Assembly: GCA_023228945.1 (NCBI GenBank)
Contig: JALOAI010000008.1
Location: 62,001-126,000 of the forward strand
Length of the DNA stretch: 64,000 nt
Source: Pigmentiphaga sp.
GTDB taxonomy: Bacteria; Pseudomonadota; Gammaproteobacteria; Burkholderiales; Burkholderiaceae_B
Direction of reading: 5' to 3'
Part shown: positions 1 through 8,530 of the stretch, piece after piece
Layout of the letters: every line of letters starts with the position of its first letter
Position numbering within the stretch: position 1 is the stretch's first letter
The notes under the pieces: generated by a model
Databases searched by the model: none
Seen by the model: the letters and a program-made list of their open reading frames with translations, nothing else
What the model was told of the DNA's origin: nothing
Program-made: the position numbers and the translations under genes

Positions 1-1
1 G

Positions 2-487
2 CTGGCGGAAAGGGTGGGCGATACCGTGTATCTCACGGTGCGCAGCGGCCTGGAATCGGTGTGCGAAGACCGCTACGAAGGGCCTTCGCCGATCCGCGTT
101 TTCACCCTGGACATCGGCAGCCGCCGGCCGCTGGGCCAGGGCGCGGGTGGCCTCGCCATTCTTTCCTTTCTGCCCGACGACGAGCGCGACCAGGTGCTGG
201 AGGCGGTGGTCGTCCGCATGACCCACGACGGCGTGATGGCCGGCACGGTGCTGCGCCAGGCGGTGGTGATGTGCCGGCGCCGCGGCTATGCCTGGATCCG
301 CGATCGCGTGACCGAAGGGGTGAGCGCGGTGGGGGTGCCTTTGTTCGATTCGCTGGGCCAGCCCGTGGCCGCCATCAGCGTGGCCGCCGTGAATAGCCGC
401 ATGTCGGCCAACCTGGTACCGGTGCTGGCCGAAACCCTGCAGGCCAAGGCGCGAGAGATCCGGGCGCGGCTGGTGTCGGGCGGATGA
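2..487 (+). CDS. IclR-family transcriptional regulator, C-terminal part (5' end outside window)
   Basis: The open frame enters from the left edge (codons from base 2 read LAERVGDTVYL) and ends at a TGA at 485-487. The visible 161 residues match the IclR effector-binding domain: a GDTVYLTVRSG strand, the glycine-rich PLGQGAGGLA segment after the RRPL turn, and the late motif GVSAVGVPLFDSLGQPVAAISVA. The N-terminal winged helix is not in the window, so DNA-binding specificity cannot be judged. The convergent esterase gene ends 22 bases downstream. IclR proteins usually control neighbouring catabolic genes; the target here probably lies to the left. Confidence 0.85.
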   Translation: MAERVGDTVYLTVRSGLESVCEDRYEGPSPIRVFTLDIGSRRPLGQGAGGLAILSFLPDDERDQVLEAVVVRMTHDGVMAGTVLRQAVVMCRRRGYAWIRDRVTEGVSAVGVPLFDSLGQPVAAISVAAVNSRMSANLVPVLAETLQAKAREIRARLVSGG

Positions 488-509
488 GGGTAGAAAATGT
501 CCCCTTGCA

Positions 510-1457
510 TCACAGCCTGGCGATCCAGCTCGCCATGGCGTCGTACGTTGCGTCGCAGGCCTGCGGCACCAGTGTGTGCAAATTGAGATAGGTATGCAGC
601 ATGTCGGATAGATTGACGTGCTCGCAGGGCACGCCAGCCGCCGCCAGCCGTTCGGCATAGGCGTAGCCTTCGTCGCGCAGGGGGCAGTAACCGGCGGTGA
701 TCAAGAGCGTGGGCGGCAGGCCGGCCGCCGTCATGAACAGCGGCGAGGCGGCGCGGCGATCATCGTGAGGACCGAAATATTGGTCGAAGTACCAGCGGAT
801 GCGCGCGGTTTCGAGCAGGTAGCCTGCGCCGTTCTCCACGGTCGACGGCTGCGACAGCGTGTAATCCAGGCTGGGATAGATCAGGGCCTGGCCGCGCACC
901 GCCAGCGAACGATCGTGGGCGGCCAGGGCCGAGATGGTGGCGGTCAGGGCGCCGCCGCCCGAGTCGCCGGCCACCAGCAGGCCGCGGCCGTCGCCCAGGT
1001 TTTGCGACGCCAGCCACGATGGCAACCCGCGGATGGTCTGGATGCAGTCGTCCAGCCCCTGGGGGTAGGGATGTTCGGGGGCGAGGCGGTACTCCACCGC
1101 CACGACCAGGCAGTCGGCATGTGCCGCGATCCGGCGGTAGATCGGATCGTAGACCTCGATGCTGCCGGCCATATGGCCGCCACCGTGCAGATAAACGCAC
1201 ACGGGTAGCGGCTGCCCGGGCCGGGGGTCGTACAGGCGCAGCGGGACGGTGGGCAGCGATGGCAGCACGAAATCGCGCACGGCGGCGATCTCCGGCGCCT
1301 GGCCGCCAAAGTACAGCGTCATGTTGGCCAGGGCCTCGCGCGCCGCGGCGGGGGTGGGCTCGATTCCCTTGGCGGCGGCCTGCGCCGCGATCTGATTGAT
1401 GCCGGCCAGCCAAGGTGCGAGGGCGGGATGCAGAGGGGAGGAACGGGGCTCGATCAT
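510..1457 (-). CDS. Alpha/beta-hydrolase esterase (HSL-like family IV)
   Basis: A 315-residue alpha/beta hydrolase. The oxyanion motif HGGG (YLHGGGHMAGS), the nucleophile elbow GDSGGG, a later Asp (CPLRDEGYAY) and a His (LHTYLNLHT) give the catalytic triad of the hormone-sensitive-lipase family. It should hydrolyse short acyl esters in the cytoplasm; the substrate is unknown. An upstream ATG at 1514 would add 19 residues, but that stretch (MAKNLRPAGG) is coded by a degenerate copy of the dispersed repeat, so I chose the ATG at 1457. It lies downstream of the MaoC gene in the TetR-led operon and may be its last member. Confidence 0.8.
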   Translation of the reverse strand: MIEPRSSPLHPALAPWLAGINQIAAQAAAKGIEPTPAAAREALANMTLYFGGQAPEIAAVRDFVLPSLPTVPLRLYDPRPGQPLPVCVYLHGGGHMAGSIEVYDPIYRRIAAHADCLVVAVEYRLAPEHPYPQGLDDCIQTIRGLPSWLASQNLGDGRGLLVAGDSGGGALTATISALAAHDRSLAVRGQALIYPSLDYTLSQPSTVENGAGYLLETARIRWYFDQYFGPHDDRRAASPLFMTAAGLPPTLLITAGYCPLRDEGYAYAERLAAAGVPCEHVNLSDMLHTYLNLHTLVPQACDATYDAMASWIARL

Positions 1458-1484
1458 CGTGATGGGCGATTGCGGTGAGGTGAG

Positions 1485-1514
1485 TCCGCCGGCTGGCCGG
1501 AGATTCTTCGCCAT
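1485..1514 (-). repeat. Degenerate repeat fragment (copy 1)
   Basis: On the minus strand GGCGAAGAATCTCCGGCC, then AGCCGGCGGA, resembles the box D end of copy 5 (GCGAAGAACTCCGGCC). It explains the odd 5' extension of the esterase frame. Confidence 0.4.
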
Positions 1515-1598
1515 CGATCGGCGGAGTCCGCGGCGCCAGGAGGCAACAGTCTGGCTCGGCGTCGTCTTGAAAAACGGGACCGTTGTTCAGGCGGGAAG

Positions 1599-2393
1599 TC
1601 AATGGTGAAAGCGTACCAGCGCTCGGCCGGAACAGAGCAGGCGTCCGTCGGCGCCATGACAGGTGGCATCGAGGTCGACCAGGGCCTTGTCGCCGCGCAG
1701 CCGGCTGATGGCCACTGCCGCGCGGAGTCGTTCCCCCGGCTGTGCCGTACCGTGGAAGTGTAGGCTTTGCTTGAGGTAATTGGTGCCGTGTCCGGGAAGG
1801 CGTTCGCCCAGCAGATAGGAAAACAGCGCCCCCACCAGAGGCCCGGGCACCGTCGCGGGCGGCGCGGGCATGCCCGCCAGGGCGGCCCAGGCGGTCAGAT
1901 CGGCGGCGTCGAAGCAGCGCTCGTGGGTGGCGGCCTGCCCACGTTGCAGGCTTTGGAAGCGGGGCAGATCGGTGGCCGCGACATCCACGGCCGGCTGACG
2001 GGCACCCGAAGCGGCGGGCTGTGGACGGTCGAGCCACGCTTCGCCGTCCAGGCCCAGGCGGCCGTCGGCTTTTTGTACCTGCATCCGCAGCCGGCTGCCG
2101 GATCGGGCGTCGGTCAGGGGGGCGAGGATCAGGAGCAGTTCTTCGTCGGCATAGGAAGGCGCCGGAAACATCAATTGCTGCGTGGCCACGACGACGCCTG
2201 GCAGCGCCTGTTGCAGAGCGCCCTGCAGGCAGCTATATAGCAGCATACCGTGCGAAACCGTGGCGCCAAAGGGAGTGCCGGCGGCGAAGACGGGATCGAC
2301 GTGGATGGGATTGTGGTCGCCGCTGAGACGGGCGAATTCATTGAAGTCCTGCTGGCCCAGGCGGCAGGGCAGCTCAAGGCGTTCGATGGGCAT
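1599..2393 (-). CDS. MaoC-like double hot-dog enoyl-CoA hydratase
   Basis: 264 residues forming two hot-dog folds. The N-terminal half carries the hydratase 2 signature SGDHNPIHVD followed by FGATVSHGML. The C-terminal half (from about residue 165) looks like the second, non-catalytic hot dog. Such proteins hydrate trans-2-enoyl-CoA to (R)-3-hydroxyacyl-CoA. The start overlaps the end of the acyl-CoA ligase gene by 20 bases, which implies co-translation. With the ligase and crotonase it would serve activation and beta-oxidation-like breakdown of a carboxylic acid; that role is inferred from context. Confidence 0.8.
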   Translation of the reverse strand: MPIERLELPCRLGQQDFNEFARLSGDHNPIHVDPVFAAGTPFGATVSHGMLLYSCLQGALQQALPGVVVATQQLMFPAPSYADEELLLILAPLTDARSGSRLRMQVQKADGRLGLDGEAWLDRPQPAASGARQPAVDVAATDLPRFQSLQRGQAATHERCFDAADLTAWAALAGMPAPPATVPGPLVGALFSYLLGERLPGHGTNYLKQSLHFHGTAQPGERLRAAVAISRLRGDKALVDLDATCHGADGRLLCSGRALVRFHH

Positions 2394-3894
2394 TGCGCAG
2401 TTCCTGTTTGATGATTTTGCCCAGCGCGTTGCGCGGCAGCGCGTCGTACCAGGTGAAGTGGCGGGGCACCTTGTAGCCCGCCAGGGCCGCGCGGCAGAAG
2501 TCGCGCAGTTCGTCGTCGGACGGTCGCGCGGTTCCGCTGGCGACCAGGCAGGCGTGGCCGACTTCGCCCCAGCGATCGTCGGGCACGCCGATCACGGCCA
2601 CCTCGGCTACCGATCGATGGGCTTGCAACACGGCTTCGACCTCGGCGGGATAGACATTCTCGGCGCCGGAAATGAACATATCCTTGGCCCGGTCGACCAT
2701 GGTGTAGTCGCCGTCGGCGTCGCAGCGGACGATGTCGCCGCTGCGCAGCCAGCCGCCTTCGGCGAAGGCATCGCGCGTGGCGTCGGGCCGCTCCCAGTAG
2801 CCCGGGGTGATGTTGGGGCCGCGGATCCAGAGCTCGCCGGCCTCGCCGGGCGCCACGTCGCGGCCATCGCGATCGACCACGCGAACTTCGGTGAGCAACT
2901 GCGGCCGGCCCACCGACGCGGGCTTGGCGAGCACGCTGTCCTCATCCATCAGGAAAACGGTGGGGCCGGTTTCGGTCATGCCCATGCCGCAGCGAACGCG
3001 AATGCCCCGCTGGTTATAGCGGGCGGCCACCGGCAGGGGCAGGGTTGCGCCGCCGCAGCCCCAGGACCGCACGCCATCGAGCCGGGTGTCGTCGAAGGCC
3101 GGGTGTTTCGCCATGGCCTGGTACACGGCGGGGACGCCGAAAAACACGGTGGCACGCGACGCCAGCACGCGCAGCGCGGCGGCGGGGTCGAACTGGCGCT
3201 GCACCAATACGGTACCGCCGACCCAGAACAGGCTGCTGGAGTACAGATTGATGCCGGCGGTATGGAACATCGGCAATACGTTGAGCAGGATGTCGTCGCG
3301 CGTGAGACCGGTAGCCAGGCCGATGTTGCCGTAGTTGGCTTCCATCATGCGGAAGGTCTGGATCACGCCCTTGGGCCGACCCGTGGTGCCGGAGGTGTAG
3401 AGCAGGTACCAGGGCGAGTCGGCCGAGCGTTCGGCATGTGGGCCGAGATCGGGCTCGGTGTCGGCCAGGTCGGCGTCATAGTGGCGGGCGCCGTCGTCGC
3501 GGCCCAGGCTGATGCGGAGCAGGCCGGGGCGACGTGCCGCCAGCAGGGCCGCGGTGTCGGTGAACTCCTCGCCATGGATCAGCGCCGCCGGCAGGGCATC
3601 ATCGAGCACGGTATCGAGCTCGGGCACCGCCAGGCGCCAGTTGAGCGGCACCAGGATCAGCCCGGCCTTGGCGCAGCCGAACCAAAGGGCGAAGAACTCG
3701 GCGCGGCTGTGGCCGAGATAGGCCAGGCGATCGTTCGCCACCAGGCCCCAGTGCCGCCGTGCGGCGGCGGCCATGCGCGCGGCGCGTTCGTTCAATTCAC
3801 GATAGGTATAGCGGGTGCCGTCGGCGAGGTCTTCGACGGCCAGCCGGTGAGGACTCAGCCGGGCCCGGCGGTGGATCAGATCGAACATGTTCAT
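2374..3894 (-). CDS. AMP-forming acyl-CoA synthetase
   Basis: A 506-residue ANL-superfamily ligase of the usual fatty/aryl acid-CoA ligase length. Seen in order: the P-loop YTSGTTGRPKG (about residues 165-175), the GMTETGP motif (about 300), the hinge DRAKDMFISGAENVYP, and the C-terminal lysine motif PRNALGKIIK. It activates a carboxylate with ATP and CoA. The acid is unknown: FadD-like, aryl and cyclohexane carboxylate ligases share these motifs. It is the second enzyme gene of the TetR operon, 47 bases after the crotonase. A second in-frame ATG lies at 3888. Confidence 0.88.
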   Translation of the reverse strand: MNMFDLIHRRARLSPHRLAVEDLADGTRYTYRELNERAARMAAAARRHWGLVANDRLAYLGHSRAEFFALWFGCAKAGLILVPLNWRLAVPELDTVLDDALPAALIHGEEFTDTAALLAARRPGLLRISLGRDDGARHYDADLADTEPDLGPHAERSADSPWYLLYTSGTTGRPKGVIQTFRMMEANYGNIGLATGLTRDDILLNVLPMFHTAGINLYSSSLFWVGGTVLVQRQFDPAAALRVLASRATVFFGVPAVYQAMAKHPAFDDTRLDGVRSWGCGGATLPLPVAARYNQRGIRVRCGMGMTETGPTVFLMDEDSVLAKPASVGRPQLLTEVRVVDRDGRDVAPGEAGELWIRGPNITPGYWERPDATRDAFAEGGWLRSGDIVRCDADGDYTMVDRAKDMFISGAENVYPAEVEAVLQAHRSVAEVAVIGVPDDRWGEVGHACLVASGTARPSDDELRDFCRAALAGYKVPRHFTWYDALPRNALGKIIKQELRNAHRTP

Positions 3895-3941
3895 GTATCA
3901 GCTCTCGTGGCGGTATGGCTGGTGGCGGCGGCAAGCGCCGC

Positions 3942-4709
3942 TCAACCTTTGGCGGCAAGAAAGGCGCGCATGCCTTGCTCGGCTTCGTCGGTGTCGATCT
4001 GTTCCAGAAAGCGTTGGCGTTCCCGCTCCAGTCCGGCGGCCACCCCATGAGGGTCTGGCCGCAACTGGGCCAGGGTATGCGCCACGCTGCCCGGCCCGGC
4101 ATGCGACAAGGTGGCCAGGCACGTGTCTTGTTCGGCATCGAGGCGATCGGCGGCCACCAGCCGCTGCAGCAGACCCAGGCGATGGGCTTCGTCGGCCTCG
4201 ATACGGCGATTGAGCAGCTGGACTTCCAATGCCCGGGCACGGCCGATGCGTTCGGGCATCAGGGTGGCCCAGCCGCCGTCGGGGCTGAAGCCGACCACCG
4301 TATACCAAGGAGCGAAACTGGCATGAGGCGTGCCGATCGCGATATCGCAGGCCAGCACGAGACCGGCGGAGCCGCCGGTGACCATGCCTTGCACCAGCAC
4401 GATGGTGGGGCAGGGTAGGGCTAGCAACTGGACCATGGCGTCGTGCAGACCGCCCACCAGCCCATGGGAGTAGGCCCGCCGTTCGGCGCGCGGCGTGGCG
4501 AGAAAGCCCGCCACGTCGCCGCCGGTGGAAAAGGAGCGGCCCGCGGCGCGCAGTACCAGCGCGGCAGGCGGGCTGCGGCGTATTTGTGCCAGTTGTTCGA
4601 GCAGGGAATCCAACAGTGCCGGCACCAGGGCATTGTGCCGCTCCGGACGGTTGAGGGTGAGCACCGCGGCACTGCCGACGGATTCCAGGAGTACCGGGGC
4701 GTCGGCCAT
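3942..4709 (-). CDS. Crotonase-superfamily enoyl-CoA hydratase/isomerase-like protein
   Basis: 255 residues with crotonase hallmarks: the oxyanion-hole segment AGRSFSTGGDVAGF and the helix GMVTGGSAGLVLACDIA. Both glutamates of classical hydratases are replaced (Gly in GGSAGL; no Glu in FAPWYTVVGF). An Asp is present in FSPDGGW, at the place used by PaaG/ECI-type isomerases. An isomerase-like or other crotonase reaction is therefore more likely than simple hydration. The start at 4709 has AAGGAG at good spacing; a longer frame to 4769 runs into tetR. The gene begins 1 base after the tetR stop. Confidence 0.82.
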   Translation of the reverse strand: MADAPVLLESVGSAAVLTLNRPERHNALVPALLDSLLEQLAQIRRSPPAALVLRAAGRSFSTGGDVAGFLATPRAERRAYSHGLVGGLHDAMVQLLALPCPTIVLVQGMVTGGSAGLVLACDIAIGTPHASFAPWYTVVGFSPDGGWATLMPERIGRARALEVQLLNRRIEADEAHRLGLLQRLVAADRLDAEQDTCLATLSHAGPGSVAHTLAQLRPDPHGVAAGLERERQRFLEQIDTDEAEQGMRAFLAAKG

Positions 4710-4710
4710 G

Positions 4711-5391
4711 TCAACGCTCCTTGCCGTCGAGCGCCAGGCCGTGGCGCAGAAAGTCGGCGGCGGCGGCAACGACCTCGTCGAGCGGGCGATCGCGATCCCA
4801 GATGGCGAAGCGCAACCCCAGGAAGTTGCTCATGCCCATCAAGGCCCAGACCCGGATTTCGTCGTTGCCGGGGCGGATCTCGCCCTTGCGGGTGGCATTG
4901 GCCAGCATGCGCGTATAGCCCTTGCCAAAGGCCTCGTAGTACTCGCGATGGATGGCTTCGTCGACGAACTGGGCCTCCTGCAGCACGCGATAGAGCGAGG
5001 GGTTCTCGGCCAGATAGAGCAGAAAAGCGCGCAGGCCTTTTTCTTCGGCGTCGAGGCGGTCGCGAGCATCTCGGGTTTCGGCCGCCAGATGGGCGCGCAC
5101 CTGGTGGCCCATATCTCGCACCAGCTCGCGCAGGATTTCTTCCTTGCCGGAAAAGTAGCAATACAGGGTGCCCTGGGCCACGCCCGCGGCGCGGGTGATG
5201 TCGGTGATGCCCGCGCGGTGATAGCCAAGTGTGCCGATGGTGTGCTCGGCAGCCTTCAGGATCTGGGCGCGGGTGCGGGCGCCACGGGCGGTCTTGGGCG
5301 CGGAGGGCGTCTCGCGAGGCGAGGGCGCCGAATCGGACGGGGCGGTGGCGGACATGACAGGGATGAAATCGAAATATGAATCAGTAGTCAT
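4711..5391 (-). CDS. TetR/AcrR-family repressor
   Basis: 226 residues. A disordered, Ser/Pro-rich N-terminus of about 35 residues precedes a TetR helix-turn-helix (RAQILKAAEHTIGTLGYHRAGITDITRAAGVAQGTLY, about 40-76, then YFSGKEEIL). The rest is an alpha-helical ligand domain resembling fatty-acid-responsive TetR members. It is the first gene of the crotonase/ligase/MaoC/esterase operon and faces the Liv-type transporter operon, so it may repress both. An alternative ATG at 5355 would remove 12 residues; neither start has a clear ribosome-binding site. Confidence 0.85.
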   Translation of the reverse strand: MTTDSYFDFIPVMSATAPSDSAPSPRETPSAPKTARGARTRAQILKAAEHTIGTLGYHRAGITDITRAAGVAQGTLYCYFSGKEEILRELVRDMGHQVRAHLAAETRDARDRLDAEEKGLRAFLLYLAENPSLYRVLQEAQFVDEAIHREYYEAFGKGYTRMLANATRKGEIRPGNDEIRVWALMGMSNFLGLRFAIWDRDRPLDEVVAAAADFLRHGLALDGKER

Positions 5392-5727
5392 AAAAGCTAA
5401 GCGCTTGCGATAAGCAAGTCAAGACTTTCCTGGTAAGGATCGGATGCGGCCAGCGAATCCCGAATAATTCGCGGGCAGACTGGCAGGGCGGTTATGTGGC
5501 CTTGATTTTTTCGTAAGCTATTGAAATTTAATGAATATTTATTTGTCGGCATATTTTTTCATGCCGAATTTGATCATCATGATTGGGATAAACCCCAATG
5601 GCGCGGGGGCTTGTGAAGCCCGCGAGAACTACGCCATACTGCAGCCATAAATCTGAATGGGTTGTCATAATTGACCCCGCGCCGTGGCGCCCCGCCATGG
5701 CGTTGCCGTCTGTCGAGGAGATCTGCC
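5392..5727. promoter_or_regulatory. Divergent control region between tetR operon and Liv-type operon
   Basis: 336 bases without a gene. Next to tetR lies CTTGC-N5-GCAAG (5404-5418), a plausible TetR operator half-site pair, preceded by the palindrome AAGCGCTT. Further right the DNA becomes AT-rich (about 5505-5575), with the inverted repeat TCGGCAT-N8-ATGCCGA (5546-5567) and a short ATTGGG/CCCAAT pair near 5583. These are likely operators and promoters for both directions. No promoter hexamer pair stands out enough to place. Confidence 0.5.
5404..5418. promoter_or_regulatory. Candidate TetR operator (inverted repeat)
   Basis: Perfect 5-bp arms CTTGC and GCAAG separated by GATAA, 13 bases upstream of the longest tetR start. 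The position fits autoregulation by the adjacent TetR protein. This is inference from symmetry and place only. Confidence 0.4.
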
Positions 5728-6951
5728 ATGAAGCATTTGTTCCGTCATACCATCCTGGCCTTTGGCATGGCCGCGATGGCGGGTCCGGCCGTTTCTGCCG
5801 AGCCGTTCCGGGTGGCTCACGTGACCGACTTCTCGGGCCCGCTGGGCGCCTACGCGCAACAATTGGCCACCGGCCTGGAGATGGGCTTCCAGTACGCCAC
5901 CCAGGGCAAGGGCGAGGTGGCGGGGCGCAGGATCGAGGTGCTGGTCAAGGATTCGCAGGGCGATCCGGCGCGGGCCCGCGCCCTGGTGGAAGAAGCCTAC
6001 GCCGAAGACGACGCGCATATCGTCGTGGGCCCCGTGGCCTCGGGTGTGGCGCTGGCCACGCTCCCCATCGCTGAAGAATACGAACGCATCATCATGCCCG
6101 AAGGCGTGGCCGACGCCATCACCGGCGCCTCCTGGAATCCCTATGTGATCCGGGTGGGCCGAAATTCCTCGCAGGATGCCGTGGCCAACGCGGTGGCGCT
6201 GGGCAAGCCCGGCGTGTGCGTGGCCACCATCGCGCAGGATTACGCCTTTGGCCGCGATGGCGTGGCGGCCTACAAAGAGGCCATGGACGGCACGGGCGGC
6301 AAGGTGGTGCACGAAGAATACCTGCCCACCGACGCCACCGACTTCACGGCGGCGGCCGAGCGCCTGTTCGGCGCCTTGCGCGATCGTGAGGGCTGCGACG
6401 AAGGGCGCTACATCTTTGCCATCTGGGCCGGCAGCGTCAATCCGCTGGCACGGATCCAGGATCTGCAGCCGGCGCGCCATGGCATCAAACTGGCCGCCGG
6501 CGGCAACATCCTGCCGGTGCTGGCCGCCTATGGCGACCTCGAAGGCATGGAGGGCGCGGGCTTTTATTACTTTGAGTCGCCCGATAATCCCATCAACGAT
6601 TGGATGGTCAAAGAACACCAGGCGCGCTTCAAGGCGGCGCCCGACTTCTTCACCGCACAAGGCTTCTCCCAGGCGTTGGCCATCGTCGCCGCGCTCGAAA
6701 AATCCGGTGGCGACAGTGATACCGAAGCCCTGCTCGAGGCTTTTCGTGGCCTGGAATTCGACACGCCCAAGGGCAAGATGCGCATCCGGCCCGAAGACGG
6801 CCAGGCCCTGCAATCCATGTATCACTTCCGCATCAAGCGTGAACCGCGCGACGACTGGTTCGCCGATCGCACCGTGACGGCGGGCGTGCCCGAGTTGGTG
6901 CGCGAGATTCCGTTCGACGCGATGGATATCCCCGTACGCAATCAGCGTTGA
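5728..6951 (+). CDS. Periplasmic substrate-binding protein of a Liv-type ABC transporter
   Basis: 407 residues. It begins with a Sec signal peptide (MKHLFRHTILAFGMAAMAG, cleavage probably after VSA). The mature part has the type I periplasmic-binding fold of the LivJ/urea/aromatic-acid binding group: VAHVTDFSGPLGAYAQQLATG, the GPVASGVALA turn and the DYAFGRDGVAAYK segment. The start at 5728 is supported by GAGGAG at 5715-5720; a frame start at 5671 lacks such support. It is the first gene of a five-gene importer operon. Ligands of this group include branched amino acids, urea and aromatic acids; the ligase operon next door favours a carboxylic acid. Confidence 0.88.
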   Translation: MKHLFRHTILAFGMAAMAGPAVSAEPFRVAHVTDFSGPLGAYAQQLATGLEMGFQYATQGKGEVAGRRIEVLVKDSQGDPARARALVEEAYAEDDAHIVVGPVASGVALATLPIAEEYERIIMPEGVADAITGASWNPYVIRVGRNSSQDAVANAVALGKPGVCVATIAQDYAFGRDGVAAYKEAMDGTGGKVVHEEYLPTDATDFTAAAERLFGALRDREGCDEGRYIFAIWAGSVNPLARIQDLQPARHGIKLAAGGNILPVLAAYGDLEGMEGAGFYYFESPDNPINDWMVKEHQARFKAAPDFFTAQGFSQALAIVAALEKSGGDSDTEALLEAFRGLEFDTPKGKMRIRPEDGQALQSMYHFRIKREPRDDWFADRTVTAGVPELVREIPFDAMDIPVRNQR

Positions 6952-6961
6952 GTCCCGCACC

Positions 6962-7711
6962 ATGCTCGAGACCCGCGATCTCACCATCCGCTTCGGCGGC
7001 CACGTGGCGGTGGATGGCGTGAGCTGCGCCTTCGCCCCCGGCACCCTCACGGCGGTGGTGGGCCCCAATGGCGCCGGCAAAACCACCTGGTTCAACCTGA
7101 TCTCCGGCCAGTTGCGGGCCAGCGCGGGCCAGGTGCTGCTCGATGGCCGCGATCTCACCTCGCTGGGGCCGGCGGTGCGGGCCCGGCTTGGGCTGGGCCG
7201 CGCGTTCCAGCTCACCAACTTGTTTCCCGGCTTGTCCACGCTCGAGAATGTTCGCTTGGCGGTGGCCGCCCGCCACCGCATCGGCCATGTGTTCTGGCAA
7301 ACGGCGGCGCGCCGCCGCGACATCACCGACGCCGCCATGGCGTATCTCGAGCGGGTCAACCTGGCTTCGCGTGCGGAAGCGGCGGTGGCCGGCCTGTCGC
7401 ACGGCGATCAGCGCAAGCTGGAAGTCGCGCTGATGCTGGCCCTGGAGCCGCGGGTATTCATGTTCGACGAGCCCACGGCGGGCATGAGCGTGGACGAAGT
7501 GCCGGTGATTCTGGAGCTGATCGCCGGCATCAAGCGCCAGGCCGACAAAGTGATCCTGTTGGTGGAGCACAAGATGGACGTCGTGCGCTCGCTGGCCGAT
7601 CGCATCGTGGTGCTGCACCAGGGCCGGCTGGTGGCCGACGGCGCGCCCGCCGAGGTGATCGCCTCGCCCATCGTGCAAGAAGCCTACCTGGGCATTCCCG
7701 CCGCCGTCTGA
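6962..7711 (+). CDS. Liv-type ABC transporter ATP-binding protein (LivG class)
   Basis: 249 residues. Walker A is GPNGAGKTT, the signature motif is LSHGDQRKLEVAL, and Walker B is VFMFDEPTAGMS, followed by the H-loop region VEHKMD. The LivG-specific insertion (RHRIGHVFWQTAARRRD, about residue 103) is present. It is one of two ATPases powering import at the cytoplasmic face. It starts 10 bases after the binding-protein stop. Confidence 0.9.
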   Translation: MLETRDLTIRFGGHVAVDGVSCAFAPGTLTAVVGPNGAGKTTWFNLISGQLRASAGQVLLDGRDLTSLGPAVRARLGLGRAFQLTNLFPGLSTLENVRLAVAARHRIGHVFWQTAARRRDITDAAMAYLERVNLASRAEAAVAGLSHGDQRKLEVALMLALEPRVFMFDEPTAGMSVDEVPVILELIAGIKRQADKVILLVEHKMDVVRSLADRIVVLHQGRLVADGAPAEVIASPIVQEAYLGIPAAV

Positions 7712-7720
7712 GGCCCCGCC

Positions 7721-8530
7721 ATGACCCCGATCACGAACCCAAGCGCGAGCCCCGTGGCACGGGATGGAACCGAACGGAGCGATCAGCGTCCGGCTGGCCG
7801 CCCGGAACCCTCCGCCATCCTCGAATTGAGCAACGTTCACGCGGATATCGATCAGTACCACATTTTGCACGGCGTGGATCTCGTCGTGCCGCGCGGCCAG
7901 CTCACCGTGCTGCTCGGACGCAACGGCGCCGGCAAGAGCACCACGCTGCGCACCATCATGGGCCTGACCCGTATCACCCGCGGCGAGCTGACCTTCGACG
8001 GCCGCGAGCTGCGCGGCATGAGCACGCCGCGCATCGCCCGCCAGGGCATTGCCTTCGTTCCCGAGCACATGGGTATCTTCAGCCTGCTCACCGTGCGCGA
8101 GAACCTGCTGCTGGCGGCCATCGGCGGTAGTCCCGATCCGGCCCGCCTCGATTGGATATTCACCCTGTTTCCGCCGCTGAAGCGGTTCTGGAACCAGCCC
8201 GCCGGCACGCTATCGGGCGGCCAGAAGCAGATGCTGGCGATTTCCCGCGCGGTGATCGAGCCGCGCGAGCTGTTGCTCGTCGACGAACCCACCAAGGGCC
8301 TGGCGCCGGCCATCATCAACGACCTGGCCGACGCGTTCGTACAGCTCAAGGCCCAGCAGGTGTCCATCCTGCTGGTCGAACAAAATTTCCATTTCTCGCG
8401 CCGGCTGGGCGAAACCGTGGCCGTGATGAGCGACGGCCGCATCGTGCACCGGGGCAGCATGGCGGCGCTGGCCGACGACGAAGCCCTGCAGCACGACCTG
8501 CTGGGCCTGGGCCTGGGAGAACATCAATGA
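7721..8530 (+). CDS. Liv-type ABC transporter ATP-binding protein (LivF class)
   Basis: 269 residues. Walker A is GRNGAGKSTTLRTIMG, the signature is LSGGQKQMLAISRA, and Walker B is LLLVDEPTKGLAP, with the LivF-typical FVPEHMGIFSLLTVREN. An N-terminal extension of about 33 residues before SAILELSNV is longer than usual, so a later start is possible. The stop overlaps the permease start (ATGA at 8527-8530), indicating coupled translation. Confidence 0.9.
   Translation: MTPITNPSASPVARDGTERSDQRPAGRPEPSAILELSNVHADIDQYHILHGVDLVVPRGQLTVLLGRNGAGKSTTLRTIMGLTRITRGELTFDGRELRGMSTPRIARQGIAFVPEHMGIFSLLTVRENLLLAAIGGSPDPARLDWIFTLFPPLKRFWNQPAGTLSGGQKQMLAISRAVIEPRELLLVDEPTKGLAPAIINDLADAFVQLKAQQVSILLVEQNFHFSRRLGETVAVMSDGRIVHRGSMAALADDEALQHDLLGLGLGEHQ

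Noticed and set aside
2182..4050. 622-codon open frame antisense to the acyl-CoA ligase
   Set aside because: Shadow frame of the ligase gene without recognisable motifs or ribosome-binding site.
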